A DNA stretch of 64,000 nt from contig NBAY01000050.1 in NCBI GenBank assembly GCA_002794775.1, positions 1 to 64,000 of the forward strand, given 5' to 3'. Below, piece after piece: positions 23,877 through 35,600 of the stretch. Position numbers and translations under genes: made by a program. Each line of letters opens with the position of its first letter. Position 1 is the stretch's first letter. The notes under the pieces were generated by a model, which saw nothing but the letters and a program-made list of their open reading frames with translations, made no database searches and had not been told where the DNA came from. The stretch is from Porodaedalea pini (Eukaryota; Basidiomycota; Agaricomycetes; Hymenochaetales; Hymenochaetaceae).

Positions 23877-25048
23877 TTAGTTCCCCTTAGACCGTGGCTG
23901 GGATGATTTGCTACTTCCAAGTCGAAGTACCTTCTTGCCACTACTTCTCTCTTTTTCCGGTGCTTTCGATGGAGGTGCAATCGCAACCTCCGCAAAGCTT
24001 CGACTCAAACCTTCTTCTTGTGCCCCATCGCGATGTGCAAGTGTTCGAATTTCCCTGGAAGGGTTGGAAGATACTGGAGATGCCTTGCCGTCCCCACTTC
24101 GGGTGGCTTTCTGCGGTGTTCCCGTACTCTCACCACCTCCACTATGTAGGGGTTTCTGGGTACTTTCACCCTCCCGTCTCCAGCTCTTTCCCATTGCACT
24201 CTTCTTATCCATTGTACTCTTCTTCTCCAGTGGTTTCGGAGCCGGCTCTTGCTCTGCCTTTACATTGCCTGAACTAGACTCCCCCGCAGGGTCGAGTTCC
24301 GCAGCTTTCAGTCTTTTTTGGCTCGCATCTACGAGTTCCTTGAGTTCTCTCACGGAGGCATCTGAAACCTTTACTCCTTTAACGACTGAATACTGTGGGA
24401 CACGAAACCGTCGATTAGATCAACAAGGACTTGAAGATGAACTAGAACAGTTCATACCTTTCCGGCGTCTTTGCCATCGAGAGGCCGAATTATGAATTGT
24501 TTCGCAACAAATGCCCATTGGGCTACTGACGGCTGAGCAGACTCGAAGTCATCACTGGAAGCGTATTTGATTACTACGTTCGGCTGTTTGTACTTCTCAT
24601 AGTCGGGGTCGACTTCCCCAGGTTCCAGTGGGACATAGTACTCAAGGTTCTGTCCCCATTCTTCTCTCGTGAACTTTCTCTTTGGCCACGTATCCCAGAT
24701 GGTCTCTCCTATCTTCAGGCTGCCGAAACTCGTTAGCATCACGGTTCTCAGCCGACCATCACCTGTCTTGCCTAAGACGATTTGTTTATGGAATTGAGAG
24801 CCTCGAGCACCCCCGGTAGAGGAGTACTTGAAGTCGATTTTCTTGCTAATCTCGTGTAGTCCGGGGGTCGGTCCAGAGACTACATCGCCGGGATTGATAT
24901 CATCGATTTTTTTGTATTCCCTCTCTAACGTCTCTTCTGGTGAAACTCGCCGATGTGATGAGCGTGGGGAGTCTGTACTAGGTCTTCCGGATGTGCTTGA
25001 TATGTTCTTCGATGGCGTGGTGCTTGCAGTACTCGTATCCTTAGGCAT
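23877..25048 (-). CDS. SYAxVA-tail family protein, long copy A
   Basis: Two exons, 25048-24458 and 24392-23877, encode 368 aa. Residues 1-45 are Ser/Thr-rich. Residues about 46-197 form a compact domain shared by copies A to D: KKIDDINPGDVVSGPTPGL, KQIVLGKTGDGRL, VMLTSFG, ETIWDTWP, EEWGQNLEYYVPLEPGEV, QPNVVIKYA and AQWAFVAKQF. Residues 198-368 are a charged, probably disordered tail with GKSWRR, SGGGEST, one SFAEVA motif and a basic end. The single intron (65 bp) falls after the Lys of DAGK at the same place in all long copies. Function is unknown. The spacing of GDVV, HKQIVL and VMLTS recalls SH3-like barrel families such as PemK-type domains, but this is a weak inference. Confidence 0.7.
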
Positions 25049-25110
25049 AGTGCTGTAGCGGTGTGCTCGATGGGTTGAAAAGCAATGAGAGCTAAACGTA
25101 TCCTCGTTCT

Positions 25111-25119
25111 CTTATAAGC
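25111..25119 (-). promoter_or_regulatory. TATA box of family copy A
   Basis: GCTTATAAG on the minus strand, within AGTGCTTATAAGAGAACGAG. Near-identical boxes precede copies B (30426-30434) and C (44761-44770). All end about 60-70 bp before the ATG. Confidence 0.55.
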
Positions 25120-25558
25120 ACTCCGCGTGGGTCTTCGTAAAGTCCTAAGTGGCCATCAATAAGCAAAGGATCACGTTTGCGCACCAGGATTAGGCGTATG
25201 AAGCGCAATCACGGTTTCATGATCCAAGGAATCGTCTAAACTCGGATCAGAGCCAATCTCTTCCGGTCCTCCGTCAACTTTGCTGATTCCGATGGTCTCT
25301 TAACTCCGAGCCCCATCTTGCACCATTGCATTCCGGAAAAAGGAGCCTTGGCTTGCTGATGGATTAGAGCCCTTCATGTCGTGCTACCAAGAGACCAGTC
25401 GAGAATGTGGCATGGAAAGCAGAGACACACCATGTCTGCTGGCTTCGGACTAACTCGAAGGCACGTTTCAGAGACATAGAACTAGGCGTGGCCGGTAAAT
25501 TATTTTGCATGAAACATGTACGCCGACCTTGTTTATTCGATGTTTTCTCTGTAGTTTC

Positions 25559-26584
25559 TCAAGTTCGACGCATTGCAAAGCTAGTCGTCCATATATAACC
25601 TAATGAGTCTGTGAGTGCGGGCGTGTTCATTAGAAACTCGAAGCGACACGCACAGACACGATGAAGCCAGAACATACCCATGGAAGTAGCAGGGAGATCA
25701 CTGCAAACCGCGGTAACTAAAGAGTCGGCCCTTATCGTTGAGATCCGAGATGAAGCTCGAGACTCGAGAAGACTTATCTGACTAGAGAAAGAACACCTGA
25801 TGACGATTGGAAGATCAAGTCCATTTACAACGTGAGAAATAACGTGGTTTAGGCGTGTATCTGTCGCCGCTGATGGATAGAAACAGACTAGGGGTATGTC
25901 ATAAGATTGGGGCAAGTAAGGTCATGAACAAACCGCGATACTGTATTATGCATAGGCCGGAGACGAACAAAACCAAGCATGTAAGAGTAAAAGACGCCGA
26001 TCTTACCTACGGCTGCGACCGTCAATACTGCATCTTGGATTCTTCACTAGCCTGCTTCTGTCCACGTATCAAGCCGATGACGATTAGGTCACGAAGCTAC
26101 CAGATGACAGGCTTGAAAGCCCAGAACGCCCTCGACCGTGGTCATGCGCCTACCCATGAGAAAGGATGGAGTGAAGCGCGGAGATGGATGAGTAGATCAC
26201 GATCAGTGTAGTCCCATCGTCTAGTGAAACCCGAACAGGGAAAACGACAGACAAAAAGTCGGAGGCTTTAGTCTGGGGATAACGGCACGCGGCGCCTTGC
26301 TGTCCTCGAATGGAATTTCGAAGGCCCCGGCTTCTTCAAGTTCTTGTGGTAGACGAGGTCTGCCGATAGGAGCGCGACAACGTTCGTGGGATAGTGCGCG
26401 TGAACGGTGTTTGGCAGGGTCACTTGCGAAGAGAGCGGGTCGTTTCGGCCGGAGACATCAGAATGAGGCTGATAAGGGTGTCTGCTGAGTGAATCGATGC
26501 GGACCTCGCTGCTTGATTGACATTACATTCGGGTTTGAAGAAAGGCGAAGGTGAATGGGGCGTAGTGTTGACAAGATACGATCT
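25559..26584 (-). pseudogene. Unknown multi-exon gene, left-arm copy
   Basis: The reading starts at ATG 26584 (MSRSYLVNTTPHSPSPFF) and continues through apparent short exons to about 25559, including MPQSYDIPLVCFY and RLNHVISHVVNGLDLPIVI. Relative to the right-arm copy (51663 onward) it has lost one C in the run near 26478, shifting frame after ADT. Several GT-AG pairs can be drawn but I cannot settle an exon model or recognise the family. The conserved splice-like spacing in both arms suggests a former gene, not random open frames. Confidence 0.4.
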
Positions 26585-27107
26585 AGACATATTAATGAGC
26601 TATGACATCGCGGACGTTCCAAGTGAAAAGTGAAAGCAGCCCATACAACTAAATGAGTGCCCATCAGCACAATCCCAAAAGTAGTCGTAAAAGGTAACGC
26701 TCACCAGACATATAAACAAACACAACAGCGCAGATTGTATGGCAGAATCACAGATGGAGCAAGAAAACAACAACACAGGACAAAAACGTGAGCATGAGGA
26801 TGAGAGCGATAAAAAAGGTGGAGTGAGGATGCGTGGTATTGGAACATGTTGCGTGGTGGATTACGATAGGGATAGAATGAGATGAGAAGAAAGACGGAAA
26901 GAAAGGTCAAGAATTTGCAGAACAAGAAAAGGACAAGAAAAACAGTTGGGGAACCGAGTGCTATGTACAAGGAACAAAGGAAAGCAATGCAATAAAATGG
27001 CGACAGGAAGAGTGGGAGTGAGAACTATGATGGATTTTCTATTTTGTTTCTTTTGTGCTTTTGGTGCAAAGGAGTAGGAGTAGAGGCAAAAGCAGCGATG
27101 ACGAACA

Positions 27108-28499
27108 TCACCTGCCGGGAACGACAACATCCACATCACGCGCAGCGCCCATGCCAGCACTAGCTTGCCGACTAATCGGCAGTAGCGCCGCACTCCCTGT
27201 CGAGTTCCGGCGTACCAGCTTCCTTCCGCCTTTCTTTGACGTACTCTTCGCGCTCCCGGTGCCACTCCCGCCGCTCGGCGTTCGTGAGGATGTCAACGCA
27301 GGTGCAGGTTCGCCGCGATGTTTTGCTGACGGGTCTGAAACTGCAGGATGCATGTTTGTTGTGTCGCGGTGCATGAAGCGCGGGCGCAGCGCCGCAGCCT
27401 TCTTTAACCAACCACCGCCGGAAGGATTCCGTGAGACGGAGGTAGTGGCAGTCACTGTCTGGCCGTCTGTACGCTGTACAAAATACAGATTTAGCTTGAT
27501 GATATATACAACTTCAGGGATGAGAAAGAGACTTACGATGATCCGGACCTTCTGTCCCGGTGTCGGGATCACATAGTACGTGCTCGCAGAGCTCTGCGAC
27601 ACCTCAGAGTCCACCGAGCACGAGCGGCCATGTCCGTGCCCGTTCGCCACAACCATCTTCGGCTGCCTCTCCTTCTTGCGGCGCTCGCGCGCGCGTCCGC
27701 GACTCGGGCTCGTGGAGGACGCATCTCTATCGGCCGCGGCGCCGTGAGACGGGTGGTAGATATCGCGGAAACGTGAGATCAGACCGCCTGGACCTGAAGA
27801 CGCCTCGCCGGCAGTGGGCGACTCAGGCACGTAAGTCGACCGATGGCTAGACCCTTGGTGGTGTCCATTTGCGACGACGCCAGAGACGAGGCTATGCAGC
27901 TTCTGGTACTGGTGCTGGTGCACAAGCGGCGTCGGGTACGGCGTGTCCCGCATGCCGCGATCCCGCCCCGTCGACGGTGGGACCATCATCGCCGCGTGCG
28001 GCGGTGCACTGCCCTGCGGTTGCGGCGCCGACGAAGAGTAGACCATCCCACGTGCACGGCTCCGGCTGCGCTCGCCTTCGTGCTCCTCGTTTCGACCGCG
28101 TCCGCGTGAGCGTGAGCGCGCAGAGATGGTCCCGACGCCGGCCATGTTGGTCTGTGCGCTCGTCGCGTCAGATTGCATGCTCGCTGCGCGCGCTGGATCG
28201 GAAGGAATGACGGCAGGGGAAGCTGAGGGCGTAGCGGCTGTGGCTACAGGATCGGCATTGGCGTGGACGGCCGTCGCGCGCGGACTTACTGGAGAGTGCG
28301 CGTGTTCGTACCCAAAGTCGTGCGGGAGGTAGTCCTCTGCATTAGCTCCGCGCTCAAGGCGCATCGTCGAGCCGTCTCTCTTCCCCTCGCCCCATCCTGT
28401 ATCGCGCACACCCTCCTCGACAGTCTTCGAGGTGTGATGTGACGCGGGCGAGCCGGGCGGCTGTTGTCCCTCTCCTGGTCCCATCCCGATGTCCTCCAT
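27108..28499 (-). CDS. N-terminally truncated copy (G') of the 1064-aa disordered protein
   Basis: Two exons, 28499-27537 and 27473-27108, with the same 63-bp in-frame intron as the parent at 32653-35910, give 442 aa in open frame. It starts inside the parent sequence (MEDIGMGPGEGQQPPGSP) and lacks the first 500 or so residues. It also has an internal deletion joining SPASHHT directly to SKTVEEGVRD. The C-terminal half (STYYVIPTPGQKVRII, TDGQTVTATTSVSRNPSGGG) is nearly identical to the parent. The parental promoter is missing; the sequence upstream of the ATG is unrelated to the parent but shared with the right-arm copy. It may be a dead or re-promoted gene. Confidence 0.6.
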   Translation of the reverse strand: MEDIGMGPGEGQQPPGSPASHHTSKTVEEGVRDTGWGEGKRDGSTMRLERGANAEDYLPHDFGYEHAHSPVSPRATAVHANADPVATAATPSASPAVIPSDPARAASMQSDATSAQTNMAGVGTISARSRSRGRGRNEEHEGERSRSRARGMVYSSSAPQPQGSAPPHAAMMVPPSTGRDRGMRDTPYPTPLVHQHQYQKLHSLVSGVVANGHHQGSSHRSTYVPESPTAGEASSGPGGLISRFRDIYHPSHGAAADRDASSTSPSRGRARERRKKERQPKMVVANGHGHGRSCSVDSEVSQSSASTYYVIPTPGQKVRIIVSLFLIPEVVYIIKLNLYFVQRTDGQTVTATTSVSRNPSGGGWLKKAAALRPRFMHRDTTNMHPAVSDPSAKHRGEPAPALTSSRTPSGGSGTGSAKSTSKKGGRKLVRRNSTGSAALLPISRQASAGMGAARDVDVVVPGR

Positions 28500-28508
28500 C
28501 CCAGTCAA

Positions 28509-29045
28509 TGGCAGCGACCGACCGACAATGTGAAGAATAGAGAGGTATGTGGACGTTCAGTCCACCTGACTGGATTTACAGCGTTTAAGCAGCTTGAGGA
28601 TGACCGTTTTCTTTCGGGTTACAGTACAACCTGCAGAAGGAGTCGGTGCTCTATCGACTCTCCATTACTGCGATAAAAAAGATGACGTAGAATGATTGTG
28701 GACAACCTTGGCAAGCAGCAGCTCATCTTCACTTGTAATCAGCTTAAGAACGGCCGTACCTTGTCCGATTACAACATTCAGAAGGGAGTGACCTTCACTT
28801 CGTCCTTCGTCTCTGTGATGGTATGCTGATGTTGCCCCTAGAAGAGAAGGCACTCGTTACGGCTCAATGACCTCGAGTAAAAATGAGTGAAAACAAGCAG
28901 GATTATGTTCTACTCTAAACACTCGATACCACAATTTCAGTTCCCATGCTGTGTGAATTGCTTTCCAAAAGGGTGCCGAAGATCATGTGCTATCACTCAT
29001 TTGAACTTATGTCAGTAAAATGCCAATAATATCATTCTTTGCTTA
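28509..29045. other. Arm segment with a small conserved open frame
   Basis: Minus-strand 28853-28665 reads LLGATSAYHHRDEGRSEGHS...LLNVVIG, and its right-arm counterpart at about 49315-49460 keeps most of it. No family is recognised and the frame breaks on both sides. The A/T junction at 29046/29045 is the empty counterpart of the Helitron insertion at 46131/49111. Confidence 0.4.
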
Positions 29046-29160
29046 TCCGAGTCGACGCGTACATGAACTGCAGTCTCAACGTGCAAACTACATCAAGTAC
29101 AGTCAGTATATATGAGAACTACATGAAATATCAAGGTAGCTCTTCGACTGTGTTTAGCAT

Positions 29161-30364
29161 TCATTTCTTGCTAGTTGATGGGTTTCCATTCCCGTCAGGC
29201 GGTGGCTGGGATGGTTGCTTACTCCTAGGCCGAAACACCATCTTACCATTACTAACAGATTTCTTTTCTTCCCGTGCTTGAGGTGGAGGTGGAGGTGGAG
29301 GTGCACCCAAAACACTCGCGAAGCTTCGACTCGAATCCCATTGTGCCCCGCCGCCGTGCGCAGGTGTTCGCGTTTCTTCAGACAAGTTGAAAGATACCTT
29401 ATATGCCTCACCGCCTTCACTTTGAAGGGCATTCTGTGTACTTTCATTTCGTCCCTGATTATTATGCGGTGCTCCCGTACTCTCGCCACCTGCACTGTCG
29501 GGCTTCTGGGTACTTTCATCCCCCCGTCTCCAGCTCTTTGTCATTGCAATCCTCTTAGCCTCTCCACTCGGTGCTTTCGGAGCCAGTTCTTGCCTTGCCT
29601 TTGCCTTGCCTGCACTAGACTCTCTTGCAGGGTCGAGTTTCGCAGTTTTTTCTTTTAGTTCGTTTCGGCTCGTTTTTACGAGTTTCTTGAGCTCTTTCAA
29701 GGACTCATCTGAAATCTTTACTCCTTTAATTATTGCATACTGTGAGACACGAAAGCATCAATTCGATCAACAAGAAGGAGGACTGGAAAGTCCATACCTT
29801 TCCAGCATCAGCCTCCCCGTCAGGAATACACTTAAGTCTGAATTGCTTTGCAACAAATGCCCATTGGGCTTTCCACAGCTGAGCAGAGCCTGGAGCGTAT
29901 TTGATTACTTCGTTCGGCTGATTGAACTCCTCATAGGCGGGGTCAACTTCCCCAGGTTCCAGTGGGACAAAGTACCGAAGGTTCCGTCCCCATTTTTCTC
30001 TCGTAATATTTGTATTCTTACCCCTTGGCCGCCGATCCCAGATGGACATCCCTTTATCCAGGCCCAAACTAGTTACCATCACTGTTTTCAGCCGACCATT
30101 ATCTGTCTTGCCTAAGACGATTTGTGGATGCCAAACAGAGCCATCACCACCCCCGGTGGACAAATTGAAGTCGATTTCCCTGTTAATCTCGTATAGTCCG
30201 GGGGTCGGTCCAAGGACTACATCGCCGGGATTGATATCGTCGATTGTTTTGTATTCCCTCCCTGAATTATCTTTTGGAGCCTCTTACCGATCTGATGAGC
30301 GTGGGGACTCGGAGTCTGTACTGTGTCTTCCTGATGTGCTTGCAGTGCTCGTATCGTTAGACAT
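29161..30364 (-). pseudogene. SYAxVA-tail family, long copy B (premature stop)
   Basis: Exons 30364-29798 and 29739-29161 align with copies A and C throughout, with the intron conserved. Codon 27 is TAA (after SPRSSDR) where copies A and C have CGA, so the frame from the conserved ATG is interrupted. Downstream everything is open: INPGDVVLGPTPGLYEI, HPQIVLGKTDNGRLKTVMVT, FVPLEPGEVDPAYE, AQWAFVAKQF, then the tail with SFASVLGA followed by a run of seven prolines and GNPSTSKK at the end. Internal Met codons are too far downstream to save the domain. It lies in the left arm and is the partner of copy C. Confidence 0.75.
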
Positions 30365-30857
30365 AGTGCTGTAGCGGTGTGTTCGATGAGTTGAAAAGCA
30401 ACGAGAACTAGATGTATTCTCATTCTTTTATAAGCACTCTGCCGGACCTTTGCAAAACCCTGAGAGTGGCCGCCAGCAAAGGACCGTGTCTAGGCACCAG
30501 GATTAGGTGTATAATACGGTATATTACAATCTATCTAACACATCAACGTCTAATCTTGCCTTATTTACTGTATATATGACATCTCTCTTGTTTGGTCCTT
30601 TATTAACTTTGCAGATTCTGATGGTCTCTTAAGTAACTCTGAGCCCCACTTTGCACGATTGTGCTCTGCATTCCGAAGCTGTGGCTCGTTAATAGGCAAT
30701 TCTTGAACGCATTAGAGGTCGAAAAAATGTGTGGGTCAAAGCTCTTTGCATTGCCCTAGGAGATCTAGACTACATACCCGAGAGTGTGGCGATAGACTAT
30801 CCTCAAAGCAATCTTGCGTCCAAGGCGCTGATAGTCTGAGGCACTCGGGTGTTTTAT

Positions 30858-31897
30858 TCATTTATTCATTATGCATACTTGGAGTGAAAGGCTGAAAGCA
30901 TTCCGAAACTTTGCATAGCTTCTATGCCTTCTGGATTGTATTAACATTGTAAGAATATCCGACTGCTTACCTTCAACGACGTGTACTTCTTCCGAATGAT
31001 TGTCGTATCGCCGTGACGCTGTTATATACTGATCGTACTCCTGAAGAAAAGCGGACTGGAAGACCGGTCTCGTCATTTCCAAATAATCCTGGAGAAAGAA
31101 GCAATACACGATTATGAGCCATAATATGCGTGATCACGAGGCCCCGACTGAGTGATTGCACTACCACACGGCGCCTGACATTATACAGATGCAGCTAGTA
31201 CACAGTCGTAGCCCGCCTCGTATTGACGAGCTGCCGACAACCGACCTCGACGGATGATGAGGTTGACTGGATGACGACTCGAAAAGCTGGATCCCCGGTA
31301 AGCATCTGAGAGGACGGCGCAGTATTACCGTGCATTATCCGTACGCCTTCTCTCTTTCGTAACGGAGTTCAAGAATAGACAAGTATGTTAATACTAGAGC
31401 TCAGTGAACTCGTCGAGAAGGAGATGAACGCGAAACGCTATTGATCAAAGCTTGCCGAGTTCTCCCAAAGTCTTCCTAGGGCACAATGAACTGTGATACT
31501 GGCTAAATGAAGTGAATGCTGATCGCGCGTCGCAGGTGATTTCGAATTCAGATGACGAACGGTCGAAGTCGGGAGGACGGGGATCATGAGCTGTCCAGTC
31601 GCCATTCCCTCTCTTAAGCCTGTTGCCGCTCTCGACCTAGGTCTCAACCCGGCCTCGTAAATGACTCTCACGTACGATACGGCAGAAACCTCGAGTCGAA
31701 GGAGACTGATCCGATGGGCCATTCCTAACCCGAGATTGAATCCCATCCCCAAGTATAGTCAGCAGGAAGCAGGCCCAGGAGAGCCGAGAGGACGAAATGG
31801 GGGCGGAACGGCGCCTCCGCAGACACGCAAGGACATGCCGGCAATTGCTCGAAGGGACAAGAAAGTTTGGAGAGATGCACGGAATAGAGTTCAGCAA
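30858..31897 (-). pseudogene. Unidentified exon remnants, left-arm copy
   Basis: Minus-strand open pieces include LNSIPCISPNFLVPSSNCRH (31897), LGLGMAHRISLL with VSYVRVIYEAGL (about 31735-31640) and DYLEMTRPVF with LQEYDQYITASRRYDNHSEE (31100-30990). The last follows a CTTTCTCCAG acceptor and ends at a GTAAGCAG donor. The right arm has the same pieces in the same order at 43262-44330. I do not recognise the family, and stops separate the pieces in both copies. Confidence 0.4.
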
Positions 31898-32652
31898 ACG
31901 GTGTGCGGGAGCTTAACTTCGCAGAGAAGTTGCGTTGGGTTAGAATTGATGTGGTGATAATAGCTGAGTAGCAGATGTTAGAATAATTCCTTGTTATCCG
32001 GAAGAGGTTGCTTTAGGAGAAAAGACGAAAAGACGAGTAAAATGTACGGATTTGGATGATCGACGCGTTGAACATTGCCAGTCACCGTTGACGCTGTCGA
32101 CTTCGAGCAGAGCGACAGACAACATCTCTCTCAAGACCGTGTACTCGTAGCCAGACTTTGATGAGCCGACTGCCTGAAGAGGAGATGACGAGAGTTCTTG
32201 GGCTGAACGGCCTCGAGGCAGACACGTTGTCTCCGGCCTGTTGACGCGTTATGTTCTCAAGATTCACGATACTACCACAGAATATACCTCATCGTTCGCT
32301 CCTCTTTCTTTCCCTTCACCGTTGCCGTTCAGCTCGACGCTCGTATGGAATCAGCGCACTCCGCTGCTCACCGATAGCCCTATCTGCCCCCGTGCTGGCT
32401 GTGCGTTCCATTCTGACAAGAAGACGGCGTGGACGTCTTCTATTAACTGTGTCCTGGTCAGTATCTCGGCGCGACCCAACGCATGACTCTCGAGCTCACA
32501 AACGATTATCCAACTCTAGCTTCGCCCTTCATCTCCTGTCTGAGCCCATCTGCATCTAGAGACCACGGGTGCGCCCTCTTGCCGCCGTTCCCAGGGCCTC
32601 CCCACAAAGCCGGTACAATAGCAACCAGTGCAATAAGAAGACAAACGCACCC

Positions 32653-35600
32653 ATGACGGAATACGCAACTACGCCCTCCGCAATCGAGGAGTGGAAGAAC
32701 CAGCGCAGCCGCACAGCCGACTGGGTGCACTCCTCCATCCCAGGTCTGCCTCCGAGTCCGGACGAAGACAGCGATTCCGAGAAGCGCAGTCTGTGGGACG
32801 GCGCTGGCTGGGAAGCCCCGAGCGAATGCGAGAGCGCGACGAGTGTCCCGCCGACGATGATGCTGCAGTACCCCGATGCGCGCCAGGTGCTCGTCACTCC
32901 CACCACGTCTGAGAGCAACACGTGGTCACATAACGGAAGCAAAAATGGGACTAGGAGGGCTCGAGCGCATACACACTTGGAGAGGAGGGATGAGGAAAGG
33001 ACCGAGCGCGCGAGGACGCCTCGCTCCGCCGAGCACGTCTCTGCCCCCGCCCGCGCCCCTGCCTCTGTCCCAAAAAGTGTACATGACACGGGCGCAGTAG
33101 CGTCGCAGACGAGTTCCATGCGCCTCGCCCGCGCAGCGGCCGCACCCCTTCCCGAGTCGCGCTCTTCTTCCTCGGCCTCCGGGTCCGGTGGTGCACACTC
33201 TGCCTCCAAAAGATCGGTGCACGCCTCCGCTGTTGCTTCGGTCCCAGCACCCGTCGTCCATTCGGCACATCCGCATACGCCCTCGCACCACTCGCACGTC
33301 CCCTCTCACCAACTCTCACATGTCCCCTCTCATCATCCCTCACATGTACCTTCATACCACTCGCAGCCTCAACAGCCTCAGCATCCTCCATCCGCTTTCT
33401 CCACCCACACCGTCGGCGCGCCTCTTCCTCCTCCTCCCGCCGGCGCCAATGGCAGTCCGCCCTCAATAAACTCCATCAACTCACGCTCCATCTCGCTCGC
33501 CGACTCGCGCTCTTCGGGTCCGCCAGAGCCCATCGTTATTCACCCGCCTACCGCGTCCTCGCATTCCACCACTGGGCCCGGCCCTTCTCCGACTCATGTT
33601 CACGCGCCGGGCTCAGGGCATGGGGGAGTGTATCCACAGATGTACCTTCCCTCGACGAGTCTCACGACGCAGACCGTCCCGCCTGCTGCGCACGTCCCGC
33701 TTCCACCCCCTTCGAGCGCCAGTGCAAGTCTGAGCTACTACTCCGTTCCGAGGCAGTCACGCGTGTATGAGCAACACCACCAACAGCAACAACAACAGAG
33801 GCAGAGCGTGACGCCAAGTCATCATACAGCACAAGTCGCACAGAACGCACAGCTCCCAACTCCAGTGTCCCCAACGCCGCACATGCAGCCTATCCACACT
33901 TCAATGCCTATGCGCGCAACGAGCAGTACATCTGCGACAGGCCTGGACGGCGGGTTCGTCCTCGTCGACGCGCCCTCCCCGGGCTACGAACAGGAGCTCG
34001 AACGCGAGTTGGGAGAGAAGAAGGGCAGCTTTGGCAACAAGTCCACCGCATCGCAGCGGCGCGAGCGTGGGAGCCTCTTCAACGTGTTTGGCGGAGGGAA
34101 GCAGGGCGGGCACAACCGCTCCCGCTCGCTGCCCGTGGCTGGGATGGAGGACATCGGGACGGGAGCAGGAGAAGGACAACAGGCGCCCGGCTCCCCCGCG
34201 TCACATCACACCCACCGCTCGCACCATTCCCAGCAAAACCCCTACCTCACGCCCATCTCCCCTGTATCTCCTGTAAGTCCATCAGACCCTGCACGCGGTC
34301 CGCATCCGCCCTCGATCGTCTACGCGCCCGCACGGCACCACCGCGCGACGCACTATGCACCGCCGCGAATTATGTACATGCCTGCGTCGCCGCATGGGCA
34401 GCGCCATGCGCCGTATGACACGCACCAGCTTTTGCACGCCCAGGGATACCCGCAGTACGGTGTTTTGCCTTCAGCTGGCTATGTGCCCGCACAAGTGCCA
34501 GGGACGGGACATGCAGCTGAATACGGTGGAGGAAGCGTGAGCGCAGGGAGCGTGCGCCGCGCAAAGACTGTCGAGGAGGGTGTGCGCGATTCGGGATGGG
34601 GCGAGGGGAAGAGAGATGGCTCGGCGGTGCGCCTTGAGCGCGGAGCTAATGCAGAGGACTACCTCCCTCACGACTTTGGGTACGAACACGCGCACTCTCC
34701 AGTAAGTCCGCGCGCGACGGCCGTCCACGCCAATGCCGATCCTGTAACTACAGCTGTAACGCCCTCAGCTTCCCCTGCGGTCATTACTTCCGATCCAGCA
34801 CGCGCAGCGAGCATGCAATCTGACGCGACGAGCGTACAGACCAACATGGCCGGCGTCGGGACCATCTCTGCGCGCTCACGCTCACGCGGACGCGGTCGAA
34901 ACGAGGAGCACGAAGGCGAGCGCAGCCGGAGCCGTGCACGTGGGATGGTCTACTCTTCGTCGGCGCCGCAACCGCAGGGCAGTGCACCGCCGCACGCGGC
35001 GATGATGGTCCCACCGTCGACGGGGCGGGATCGCGGCGTGCGAGACACGCCGTACCCGACGCCGCCTGGTTCTGCAAGCGAGCACCACCGCCACCACCAG
35101 CAACAGCAGCAGCAGCAGCAGCATAGCCTCGTTTCTGGCGTCGTCGCAAATGGACATCACCAAGGGTCCAGCCATCGTCCGACTTACGCGCCTGAGTCGC
35201 CCACTGCTGGCGAGGCGTCTTCAGGTCCAGGCGGTCTGATCTCACGTTTCCGCGATATCTACCACCCGTCTCACGGCGCCGCGGCCGATAGAGATGCGTC
35301 CTCCACGAGCCCGAGTCGCGGACGCGCGCGCGAGCGCCGCAAGAAGGAGAGGCAGCCGAAGACGCTCGTGGCGAATGGGCACGGACATGGCCGCTCGCGC
35401 TCGGTGGACTCTGAGGTGTCGCAGAGCTCTGCGAGCACGTACTATGTGATCCCGACGCCGGGACAGAAGGTCCGGATCATCGTAAGTCTCTTTCTCATCC
35501 CTGAAGTTGTATATATCATCAAGCTAAATCTGTATTTTGTACAGCGTACAGACGGCCAGACAGTGACTGCCACTACCTCCGTCTCACGGAATCCTTCCGG

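Larger units (their letters stand above)
25425..32082 (-). repeat. Left arm of a 6.7-kb inverted duplication
   Basis: Read on the minus strand, this segment aligns end to end with 42511-52815 on the plus strand once the Helitron (46132-49110) and MITE (42611-43205) in the right arm are removed. Matching landmarks, in order (left / right): 32040 / 42540, 31890 / 43262, 31109 / 44100, gene B 30364 / gene C 44831, 29046 / 46131 and 49111, 28820 / 49340, gene G' 28499 / 49682, 26584 / 51663, 25915 / 52340. Introns are retained, so the duplication was at DNA level. The arms differ by many substitutions and small indels. Confidence 0.9.

Noticed and set aside
32556..33466. Antisense frames of up to 217 codons opposite gene G
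   Set aside because: Low-complexity mirror of the Ser/Pro/His-rich coding strand; no independent evidence.
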